DNA from: Takakia lepidozioides
Taxonomy: Eukaryota > Streptophyta > Takakiopsida > Takakiales > Takakiaceae
Length of the DNA: 64,000 nucleotides
Assembly (NCBI GenBank): GCA_030704615.1
Contig: CM060732.1
Coordinates: forward strand, 38,421,053 to 38,485,052
Direction of reading: 5' to 3'
Position numbers and translations under genes: made by a program. The notes under the pieces were generated by a model. That model did no database searches. It saw nothing but the letters and a program-made list of their open reading frames with translations, and had not been told where the DNA came from. Of this stretch, positions 21,091 through 31,285 are shown piece after piece. Position 1 is the stretch's first letter; every line of letters starts with the position of its first letter.

Positions 21091-23797
21091 GATTCTATGC
21101 AAGGCAGGACGATTGAAAGAGGCACTGCACATTCTGAACCAACGAGGCACTCAGGCAGATTCCAACACCTATGTCCGTCTCTTGCAAGAGTGCATCAAGT
21201 TGAGAGATGTAGCACTCGGAAAACGGGTGCACGCCCACATTATCCAAACTGGTTTCAAGCCAAACATTTTTCTACTCAATACTATTGTGAACATGTATGC
21301 CAAGTGTGGAAGCCTTGTGGATGCACTCCAAGTGTTCAACAAGATGCCTGAACGGACTTTGTTTACACAGAATATCATGATAGCAGGATATGCCAGGCAT
21401 GGTTATGGTAGGAAGGCTTTCATGATCTATGAACAAATGCAACAGGAAGGAATTATGCCTGACAGGGTCACGTTCATTTGCATTCTCAATGCGTGTGCCA
21501 GCTTAGGAGCTCTGCAAAGGGGCAAAGAGGTCCATGCTGATGTCATCAAAGCCCGAATAGCGCCAGATATCATTCTTGAGACTGCCCTTGCTGACATGTA
21601 TGCCAAATGTGGGAGCATGAAGGATGCACATCAAGTGTTTGACAATATGGCTGAACGAAATGTGGTCTCATGGAACGTGATAATCGGAGGATATGCTCAG
21701 CATGGGTGTGGGAGGGAGGCTTTTGAGACCTATGAACAAATGCGTCAGGAAAGGGTGCTGCCCGACAAGATTACATTCATATGCATTTTGAATGCCTGTG
21801 CAAGTCTAGGATCTCTGGAAAAGGGCAAAAAGGTGCACGTTGACATCATCAAAGCTAGAATTGGGGCACACATCATTCTGGAGACTGCCCTTGCTGACAT
21901 GTATGCCAAATGTGGGAGCATGAAGGATGCACAAAAAGTGTTTGACAATATGACTAAACGAAATGTTGTCTCGTGGAGCGTGATTATCGGAGGTTATGCT
22001 CAGCATGGGCTTGGTAGGGAGGCGTTGGAGATCTATGAGCTAATGTGGCGGGAAGGGGTGACACCGGACAGAGTCACATTTATTTGTGTCCTCAATGCGT
22101 GTGCGAGCCTAGGAACCCTGGAGGAGGGAAAAAAGATCCATGCAGACATCAAACGAGCTGGAATGGGGCCAGATATCATTCTGGAGACTGCCCTTTTTGG
22201 CATGTATACCAAATGCGGGAGTATGAAGGATGCGCGACAAGTGTTTGATAATATGGGCAAACGAGATCTGGTGTCGTGGAGCGCAATGATTGCAGGATAT
22301 GCCCAGCATGGACTTGGTGCGGAGGCTTTTGATATCTATGAGCAAATGCAGCGGGAAGGAGTGAAGCCCGACAGTGTAACCTTCATTTCCATTCTCAATG
22401 CGTGTGCCAGCCTAGGAATCCTGGAGGAGGGGAAAAAAGTTCATGCCGACATCATCAAAGCTAGAATCCCAGCATACATTAATTTGGAGACGGCACTTTT
22501 TGCCATGTATGCTAGATGTGGGAGTATAAAGGATGCCCGTCACGTTTTTGACAAAATGCCTCAAAGAAATGTGGTCTCGTGGAATGCGATGATAACAGGA
22601 TATGCTCAGCATGGGCTTTGTAGGGAGGCTTTCGAGATCTATGAGCAGATGCAACTGGAAGAAGTGATGCCCGACAGGGTCACATTCATCTGTGTTCTCA
22701 ATGCGTGTGCCAGTCTAGGCGCTGTGGAGAAGGGCAAAAATGTCCATGCTGATATCGTCAAAGCTGGAATTGCGTCATATATTAATTTGGACACTGCACT
22801 TGTTGATATGTATGCGAAATGTGGGAGTATGAAGGATGCACGTGAAGTCTTTGCCAACATGGCTGAACGAAATGTTGTCTCATGGAATGCGATGATTGCA
22901 GGATGTGCTCAGCATGGGTGTGGTATGGAGGCACTACAACTATTCGAACAAATGCAACAGGAAGGCCTGAAGCCAGGCAGTGTCACATTTATCTCTCTTC
23001 TCTCTGCATTCAGTCATTTGGGTCTAGTGGAAGAAGGCCTTCACTACTTTGATTCCATGATTCGAGATCATTGTGTCACTCCTACAGTGGAGCATTTTGG
23101 CTGCATAGTGGACCTTCTTGGCCGCGCAGGGCGATTGCATGAGGCAGAGGATTTCATAAATCAAATGCCAATTGATCCAGATGGTAGGGTGTGGGGGGCC
23201 TTGCTTGGCGCATGTAGAATTTATGGCTGTGTGGAATTAGCAGAACATGCAGCAAAATGCCTAATGAAGTGGGATCCGCAGCATGTGGCAACTTATGTGT
23301 TACTCTCGAATGTCTATGCGGCAGCTGGCAGGTGGGCTGATAAAGCAAATGTGAGAAAAATGATGGAGGACAGAGGTGTCACAAAGGAGCCAGGGCATAG
23401 CTGCATTGAGGTGGACAACTGGGTGCACACATTTGTCGTAGAAGACAAATTGCATCCACAAATTGCGGAAATCCATGACGAGCTGAAGAGATTGTCTAGG
23501 CAGCTGAAGGAGGCCGGGTATGTCCCTGACATGCGTTTTTTCTTGCATGATGTGGAGGAGGAAGAAAAGGAAGTTTCTCTTTGCCATCACAGTGAGAAGC
23601 TGGCTATTGCCTTTGGGCTCATGAGCACACCCCCTGGGACACCTATCCGTGTTATCAACAACCTGCAGGTGTGTGCTGACTGCCACACTACCACCAAGTT
23701 TATCTCGAAGATTGTTGGCCGAACTGTTATGGTACGGGATGCTAACCGCTTTCATCACTTCCAAGATGGGGCTTGTTCTTGTGGGGATTACTGGTGA
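21065..23797 (+). CDS. PLS-class PPR protein with DYW deaminase domain (unit U2)
   Basis: Intronless 910-codon frame from ATG 21065. The array begins ILCKAGRLKEALHILNQRG and has six PLS blocks of 101 residues, then E motifs and a complete DYW domain. The deaminase residues are H842, E844, C870 and C873 (CADCH), and the protein ends in CSCGDYW. It is predicted to bind a specific organelle transcript and deaminate a C. The start is a problem: the ancestral targeting leader (20923-21090) is out of frame, so translation from 21065 gives MTTLPALVG, a short leader that may or may not target an organelle. Blocks 2 and 3 share a perfect 50-nt stretch 303 nt apart (near 21579 and 21882). Confidence 0.9.
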   Translation: MTTLPALVGILCKAGRLKEALHILNQRGTQADSNTYVRLLQECIKLRDVALGKRVHAHIIQTGFKPNIFLLNTIVNMYAKCGSLVDALQVFNKMPERTLFTQNIMIAGYARHGYGRKAFMIYEQMQQEGIMPDRVTFICILNACASLGALQRGKEVHADVIKARIAPDIILETALADMYAKCGSMKDAHQVFDNMAERNVVSWNVIIGGYAQHGCGREAFETYEQMRQERVLPDKITFICILNACASLGSLEKGKKVHVDIIKARIGAHIILETALADMYAKCGSMKDAQKVFDNMTKRNVVSWSVIIGGYAQHGLGREALEIYELMWREGVTPDRVTFICVLNACASLGTLEEGKKIHADIKRAGMGPDIILETALFGMYTKCGSMKDARQVFDNMGKRDLVSWSAMIAGYAQHGLGAEAFDIYEQMQREGVKPDSVTFISILNACASLGILEEGKKVHADIIKARIPAYINLETALFAMYARCGSIKDARHVFDKMPQRNVVSWNAMITGYAQHGLCREAFEIYEQMQLEEVMPDRVTFICVLNACASLGAVEKGKNVHADIVKAGIASYINLDTALVDMYAKCGSMKDAREVFANMAERNVVSWNAMIAGCAQHGCGMEALQLFEQMQQEGLKPGSVTFISLLSAFSHLGLVEEGLHYFDSMIRDHCVTPTVEHFGCIVDLLGRAGRLHEAEDFINQMPIDPDGRVWGALLGACRIYGCVELAEHAAKCLMKWDPQHVATYVLLSNVYAAAGRWADKANVRKMMEDRGVTKEPGHSCIEVDNWVHTFVVEDKLHPQIAEIHDELKRLSRQLKEAGYVPDMRFFLHDVEEEEKEVSLCHHSEKLAIAFGLMSTPPGTPIRVINNLQVCADCHTTTKFISKIVGRTVMVRDANRFHHFQDGACSCGDYW

Positions 23798-25700
23798 TTC
23801 ATGCATGATAGAGATGCATTGCTGCACATGTAAGGGCAGGCAGGTCAGAAAGTATCAGTCTTCATAAGCAAAGGGCGAAATTGAAAAATGATTGTGTCAC
23901 TAAGTGGTGCTGCACTTTCTGTGGGCTGAACATGGTGATGACCACAATCCCAGTGCAGTTACTGCACAATAGCGACTATACGACTTTATTGCGTAAAGTC
24001 ACAGCAGACCTTACAGCAGCGATTTGTGGACATGAATGAAATTGGAGGTTGGCAATCTTTTGAAGATCGTCATTCAGACAACGGTTTTTAGGTTCTGTGA
24101 TCTTGGTGGTCTTAGCAAGAGAAGGAAGTGTAACACCCAGCTGAGTTAGTGAGCATACAGCTCTACACACAACCCATGTAGGCACCAATGTATGTATAGT
24201 ACCCATGAAGAAAGTCATCAAAATCTGGGGGTTCGGAAGTTTTGCACCAAAGAAGGAAGGAAATGGCCATGCTCAAAAGAGTAAGGGAAGACTCTGCTTG
24301 GAGGTGATTATCATTGGCTGAACTCCTGAACATGTACTTTCTCAATACAGTTTCAACCAAATTCCCCCTACTTCCAAAAGAGCAGAAGATGTTGTCAAAG
24401 TTTTTACTCTGTACATGTAATGTACACTCCAAATGTTCAGATTGACCTCCCACGTTTGTATCATGATCAATCCTGACTGAAACTCTGTTAGTCTGTATAA
24501 GATTTAGAGTACCCAGGGCCTGGCAAATTTGCATGGAGCCCAGGAGAAACCAATCTATCTGCTATGACAAACTGGTCAGAATCTCTTGCATTACACTCTA
24601 CCCACAATCAGCTTTCACAGTTTGCATGTTCATGATGCCCACTCTCTTCAGTTCCACATTAGTACAGGAAATAGGATCCTGAAAGGGAGAAGCACAGCAG
24701 AGAATTCAGAAGATGTGGAATAGGGGAAGGTACACAGCAAGGAGTAGGAGTACAGTTCAGTTCTCCCCCATTGTGTTTGCTCCGCATGGATCTGGAAGAC
24801 ATCGAATGTGATTCTCAAATTTATGACAATCTGCTGCCGATCTTGCGGCCATAGCGGAGCACTTCACAAATTGCAAACATGAGAGACTAAGAAATTGCTC
24901 GAAAGCGTCCACGAAATGCAGATCCTCAACAGCGCAATGCTGCACAAACAAACAGCAAATCTGTCTCCCACACCCTTCCGGCGTTGAATAGGTGTGGATG
25001 AACATCGTCCATGGCGGATGGGCATGTAATCCGCAGGGGCAAGCTGTGAATGCTCTTTTCTTTTTCTCTTGCGCAGTGGAAGGCGAGATCAAAGCAAGAA
25101 TTGGATCGAGTAATCCTGGAACTCTTCATCTCAGAATTCCCTTTGAAAGAAGGCTTGTCAAGTTCGTCTGTGTGGTGTATCCTGATAAGTAGGAGTTGAA
25201 GTTTGTCGGATTGTAACTTGAAGATAGTGAGGATCACGAGATGTGTTGGAACCAGAGCAGTGTCACCGAAAGCTCTGAGGTCAGAGGATTATATTTCAAG
25301 CATGGAAAGGGTTGTTTCTGACATTTCTTGTTCAATTGAGTGTCTGGGGCAATAACCCTCAAAATGTTTTCGTGGCAGTCTGTGCGCAGTTGCAAATCGG
25401 GGATGCACTCAAGCAGTAGTAACTCTCGCCGTGGTGAAGTTTGTTGAGACTTATTGTATAGGATTAAGCTTGGTTATCTATCTCTACTGAGCTCGTTATC
25501 GTGGGTTATGGTTTGGAATTCGTGTCAGGCCATGGAAGAGATGACAGTGGCTGGGATGGAAGCTTGAGTCAGTACTTTCGAGGACGTTTTCTTTTAATTC
25601 AGTTTCCAAGTTCTGTGGGTTCTGACAAAGCCGAGGTTTGCTTCTACTTCTCCGAGTCGATTCAAGTGCCCTGATATCATTCCCATCTGGAAAGGCGAGA
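23798..25700. other. Intergenic, nothing recognised
   Basis: Presumed 3' flank of PPR U2 and promoter of the ZNRD2-like gene. I see no motifs, RNA genes or transposon ends. Confidence 0.5.
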
Positions 25701-25714
25701 TTGGTTTGGCGGCC

Positions 25715-28195
25715 ATGGATGTAGAGCACCCTCAGCTGGATGGTAGGGATACGAACCGGGATACTTGGTCAACACCGATGGAAGAGGAGAATTCTGGGCT
25801 CATAGAAAGAGCTCGCAAGGTGGACGATTATAGCTCTGCTATAGCCTCAAAGCTCTTGGAAGGCTGGACCCTCTTGAATGAGCATTGCCCCGCATGCTAT
25901 ACTCCTCTTGTTCGCAACCGGTAAGTCCTTGTTACGAAACGCGCCGCATCTGTTGGAAGAAAAGGTGTGCAACAGCTTCGATCTCAGAAGTACATGACTG
26001 ACCTCAGCACCTCTGTCAATATGCCTTTGTCTTATGCAAGCAGTATCAAAGTGAGGCCCTTAGTTGGGTGTGGCATGACATTGAACATGACTGCGCTAAA
26101 CAGTGACCGTTTGTATTCCAGGAATGCTGTAGATGTGGTAGCTTGCTCAGAAATGTCAAGCTTCTTTCTTTGCAGTATTTTCCTTCAAACGGAAATGGAT
26201 ACATCGTGGAAGGTCGATCCAGTGCTGCATGAACTGCTGGTTTAGGAGAGACTCCATTTTCTCCATTTCAAAGATGGCCAACATTTTCACATGAGAATAA
26301 CTAGCTGATCTGTGGTAACCTTCTGAAATGGGTTGCCACTGTATTGTGTCTAGTCTGTTCTTCAAGACATATTGTGATGATGAATGTGTGTGAATGGTGG
26401 ATTCCCTGTGGCAGAAGTCAGGATGCTGGAGAAGATCCAGAGTTTATTAGTTTATGTCAACCTTGTACGCAAAGGAGATTAGGTGGACTTTCAGTGACAA
26501 CTGTAGCCTGAAAATAGTGTTGGTTCTGCAGACAAAAGAAGATGAAATGTGTGGCATGCAACCAATGGGTGGTGACAGAGGAGGAACTTGCCAGTAAACT
26601 TCAAGAGCAGAGAGTCAAAGAATCGAGAGAATCAATTGAGACGTCCCAAATAGACACGCCTCTTACAAGTGACGAAACCTCTATCCTCCGGAGCACTAAC
26701 CTGCCGTTTAGTCATATCCCTTCAGCTGGTGAGGCTAGCGGGAGGTCCAGTGGTGGCAATCATGTTAGGGTTGCAAGTCGGCGTGATCAAGATCAAGAGG
26801 CTGAAGAGAGGAGCTCCAAGAGATTGGAAGTCTTTCCTGGTGAGTGACAGGTTCTTCCTCATCTCTCGGGTCATATGGATACAGGTAGCTCTTGGTTGCT
26901 TTATCCAGTTTCTGCCATCACCAGGTTGTTGGACAATTTAAACCACAAAATAGGGTCTTTACAGGGGCGCCCTTACCTGAAAGTATCTGAAAGTACCTGA
27001 AAGTATCTGTGGTTCACAGAGGGATGTCTACAGCACAGATTTTGCGGCTCATGTGAAATTTGATTCCATGTATCCTCAACTAATACCCAATTGTTTCTTA
27101 ATCACACAATTCCTGGATCTACCATGTGGACACCTTCATAGTATGGATCTTTTTGGGTACCTTTCTGGACGTTGGAAGTGCAGGCGTTGGAGCAGTGAGG
27201 CAAGTTGAAATCCTGAACAAAGGGCAAGAGGATGTTTCTTGTCCACCAGCTTCTTCACTTTCAAAGGGTTGTATGCTTCCTAAGGTGAGAAACTCTAGTG
27301 CCACGATCACCATGGCAATGCTTTGTTCACTCTGATTTGGTTTGCTTTCTTTATGGCCCAATCACGAGTTCTTCATCATTGCCAACGGTGTCTGCAATCT
27401 TCATAATTTCAAGTTGGAGAATTATTGACAGTGGAACACACTCCCAGAAGAAGGCCATCTCACACTCAAATGTGTATTGGTTGGCGAATTGGACGACCCA
27501 GATGGGATACGAGCGTCCATGCTTTTACTAGATGAGAATGCTATTGATTATAGGAGAAACAATTATGCAGGTGGACCTGGCAGTAGTTCCGGCTGCAGTG
27601 CTGAGAAGTACGATGTCCACCCTGTTTCAGAAGATGGAGGTGAGCTATTGCCTCCTCTTCCCTGTTATGTCTGTTGTTTGTTTGTCTCTCTCTGTGCCTT
27701 TAGTGGACGTAATAGATTTCATTCTTGTTGGCTTGCTTCAGTGTTAAAGATTGAATGATGTTCTTATGTACAACTGCGCATGTTTGGCAGGAAATACGCC
27801 AACTTATCGCTGTGTCTCAGGATATTCATGGTTTAAGACAGGTACACGCACCTGTAACCATCTCATACACTTTTACATGCCTGTGTTTCTAAGTGTGAGG
27901 ACCAGAAGTAGTATTTAGTATGATGTCAATGTCAGCCCTGAAATCAACACTTTATCCCATTAGAAAATTTGGCTCTGTGCATGCACAATGGCAATGTCTG
28001 GCTGGACTTAGTACCTGGTGAGTCAAAATCCCACATCTGCTTCCTTTTAGGGTATTCTGCAAGGATGCAAGAAACTGTATAATCTTCATAGTGAAATGGA
28101 TGTTGACTTGTGTGCAGCTGCTTAACGCGCTTGCTGCATGTGTGCAAGCAATCGCGGGGGTGAAGTCTCTTATCAAAGAGGTTGAGCACCTATAG
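25715..28195 (+). CDS. ZNRD2/SSSCA1 (autoantigen p27)-like zinc-ribbon protein
   Basis: Multi-exon gene. Exon 1 (25715-25920) contains SKLLEGWTLLNEHCPACYTP and ends ..NR with a GTAAGT donor. Exon 2 (26532-26839) continues QKKMKCVACNQWV, so the ribbon is C-P-A-C ... C-V-A-C, typical of the Sjogren/scleroderma autoantigen 1 family, which has a small zinc ribbon. It then runs into a Ser/Glu-rich linker. Exons at 27571-27639 (VDLAVVPAAVLRSTMSTLFQ), 27791-27841 (EIRQLIAVSQDIHGLRQ) and 28118-28195 (LLNALAACVQAIAGVKSLI, stop) all have GT/AG borders and phase 0. At least one exon between 26839 (phase 1) and 27571 is unresolved. The start ATG 25715 is the first in frame. Cellular function in plants is unclear. 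Confidence 0.72.
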
Positions 28196-28860
28196 CCTAG
28201 CTGGCCAAAGCACAGTCAAGTGAACTTCGACAGATCTATTTTCTCAGTGGGAATGGGTATCTATGAGTCATTGACTACCACCAACAGAAGGTAGAGTTTT
28301 GAGAATTCTAACACCCACCTCCACTGAAGCTTTATATAGTTCAGATGTTACGAAGATCAGTGCTTACTGGATCCTGGTGGATACGGACCAAACCCAATGA
28401 AGTACAAATCCAGATTTCAGCACCGTATTTTGTAAGAGATGACATGGCAACATGGCTGGAATCTATGATGGCTTGCACTCACCTGTCTGTTGAAACTCAC
28501 GAGTCATATCCCATTTCCCTGAGCAATTGTGGAATTGACGAGTCTAAAGGCAGATTTTTGTTGCAGAGCACAAGGTTATCTTTCTGGAATCTTTCTTGGC
28601 ATTTTCAATCCCTTTGCATCTCACTCCAGGTTATGATGTACAAAGCTTGCACAGTTTTCTGCTCAGAGCTCTGGTCTTGTTACATACTCTGTACAAGACT
28701 TCCACAGCCCTGTGGTGCTGGTGGCTTGTGGGGGCTTTAATCAATATTCTTCTTCCCCCAATCTGGACATAACTTCCAGGATTTCCTCATGACTAAGGTT
28801 CCGAAGAATTTGCCATCTCACTCTCACGCTTCAAGAACCTCTTCTGACACCTTCCTTTTT
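28196..28860. other. Intergenic, nothing recognised
   Basis: A 131-codon open frame at 28345-28740 has no motif I know and no support beyond length. Confidence 0.5.
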
Positions 28861-28861
28861 A

Positions 28862-29290
28862 CACCGCCAATCCCCAGAAGAACGGACCCCGCCTCGTAAG
28901 TGATGAAAGCGGTTAGGGTCCCCTACAACAATTGCTCGCCCAACAATCTTCGAGATGAACTTGGTGCGAGTGCCAACATTCTAAAACGATGACCCAGCTT
29001 CTCACTGTAGCGGGAAACAAGGAGTCCACATAATGCAATGAAAAGCACGCCTCCCGCACATATCCAGCCTCCTTCACCCCTCCGTAAAGAACTGGTCTCA
29101 TTTCTCGTTTCGTTATGCAGCGTAATAGCCAGCCACGAGTACGAATGCAATACAAAAAGTATAATGCACAGTGCCGATTGCACTCTGTGTAATGCACACC
29201 TACGGCATAAGATTCAAGGAATCCACTCGGCAGAAAAGCTCTCCAGCTTAGCATGGAGCTCCTCAATGCGTGGACACAATTTAGGGCAGA
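28862..29290 (-). pseudogene. Orphan DYW-domain relic
   Basis: The minus strand aligns with the end of the DYW genes. CPRIEELHAKLE (near 29270-29235) matches the E+ segment HPQIEEIHSQLK. YSEKLG (near 29010) matches HSEKLA. The downstream nucleotides match the TKFISKIVGRA block. The terminus reads GDWR where DYW is expected. About 125 nt of unrelated sequence (29090-29215) interrupts it, and frames change several times. No PPR array precedes it on this strand. Confidence 0.7.
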
Positions 29291-30170
29291 GTGACGTGGA
29301 TGCCTGACGTGTAGTAAAGTGGCTTAACTTCAGTGTGACGTGTTTCTGATGTAGTTTGAGTAGAGAGGCCTTTGGATTGATGTGATGCGTGCATTTCTTT
29401 AATGTTGATTGCACCGATTTGCCGTAGTGCGTCTGGAGTGCAGAGCAACAATTGAAGGGCAGAGAGAGCGAGAGAGAGAGAGAGAGGTAATTATGGCTGC
29501 CAGTGTTGACTTGACATTTCATAGTCCCTTGCATATCAACCACCCAGGAGCCAGACGCTGGGTAGGGAAGCTACGCAGCCCACGACAATCTGATTACAGG
29601 GAATTGATTGTTCATGTAAAGGCTGCATCGAACCAGACAGCACAACGTACACTCCACCGCTGCGCTTTAGCCCCGAATCTGACGTAGAAAAATGTGGCTG
29701 TGAGGGCGGACAGGGCAATATATTCAGTGGACGGTGCTTGCTGTAGCCTTGTCGCCATACACCTGACTCCCAGTTTGGACGGACCAGAAGAGAGGCAGGG
29801 GAAGGGAGATAGAAGGAGAGCATCATGGGCCCACAGCCGGCTCTGGGGCAGAGGGGGTGATCATGATGCCCACAGGAAGCCATTATTGGACAAGAATGCA
29901 CTAGAAAACACAAACAGAGAACGCACTGGAAAATTTTATTATGTTAATCACAGTAAGTGGCCAATCATCTCTGCCCTTCAAGTTTAACTCGACATCCTCT
30001 GGAAAGACAAAGTACGCATCGCATCAGAAAAAGAGATGCCTTCTGTCTCCTTGTTGCATGATGCTTACTAAAGCAAAGGAAATTTTATCTGCACATGTTA
30101 ACAACCTGTCTAGGACCTGTGGATAGAGAGAAATTTTTTGGAAACCTTAGAGCAATCCTGACCGAGACTG
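29291..30170. other. Intergenic with (GA)n tract
   Basis: A GA microsatellite is at about 29464-29489. No gene was recognised. Confidence 0.5.
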
Positions 30171-30178
30171 GAACCAAC

Positions 30179-31129
30179 CATAGAACGGTTTTGACAGGAG
30201 TCCATCTCAGATCATTTGCTGGGGTGGGAGAACAGGTCCAATAAAGTCAGGCTATGTCTGTCATTATTCATTGTTCTGTAGTTTCTAGGACAGAAAGGAC
30301 GCTAATCCTTCCCTGAATGAAACTGGCTGTATTTTGGGGACAGTTTCAGCTGCTTTGTTCAGAGTCACACCTCCATAGTGGTTCCTATTGTTTGATTTGT
30401 TGATTGTTAATACCCAACATCACTGGAGTTTATTTGTACCACGTGGTGGCTTGTTCTTTTAGTCCAGTTCAGCTACCCTGGTCCCGAATTTCACAGATAT
30501 GACACATGGCTGCACAAATTCTGTGGAACTGACCTCCTTAATAACTGGTAGGAGAAGAAGAGGTTATATATTGAGAGCTTACAGTAGCATTCTTCAAGGT
30601 TCGGGCATTAGGAATCCATGTCTAGAGGTGTTGGCTTGCCGACCAAGAAATGAGACATCTGGGGCTGGAGTTCATGTCCTATCCTTCACAATCATGGGAA
30701 AACAAATCAAGTACATGATCCTTTTCTGAATGATGCTGATTGTAATGCGCCCTGGTTACTTGATTATGACTAGTACTTCTATCTGTCACACTTTCTGAAG
30801 TGATTCTAATTGCTTGGAGTAGTAGCATTAATGCACATTAGGATTGAAGTGGTTATGTTCAAACTTGTACCCTGTTATTTGAAGGGATGCTTTGGTCGGC
30901 TTTATGATACAGTGGTTAAAGGTATGGACAGTCAGCCACTTGTTCTTGGTTTTCACAGAGAAGTCCAAGATTGCCAGACTTCAGACAGAAGTGCGCAAAA
31001 GAGGCCCATTGGATTGAGAGTTGGTCAAACCATGAGCCTGCTTTAATGAGAAAAATTGGAGCGCGATCTGGTGATGGTTCTGATGCTCCAGGCCTGGAAT
31101 ATAACGGGTACTACTTTGATGATGATTGA
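30179..31129 (+). pseudogene. OSB-like terminal exons upstream of PPR U3
   Basis: Exon A (about 30179-30246) aligns at the nucleotide level with the other exon A copies, but its donor is lost (AAAGTC). Exon B (30959-31129) is the best preserved in the window: RSPRLPDFRQKCAKEAHW, then IESWSNHEPALM, ending NGYYFDDD and TGA at 31127-31129. PDF is intact, and the 57-codon exon is open. The intron is about 712 nt. The PPR U3 ATG starts 156 nt after the OSB stop, close to the U1 spacing of 142 nt. Confidence 0.72.
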
Positions 31130-31285
31130 AGGATTCGAACTCAAACAGATAGAATTGGTACGGCTTATTCTCAAAGTAGATGGGTGAAGTAATTCCCTAA
31201 CCATTTCAGTGTGTCCAGAAGGCTGGCCTTATGAAGAGATGTCTCTTTGGCGCATCTAGGAGCTTTGGGATATATTACGTACTGA

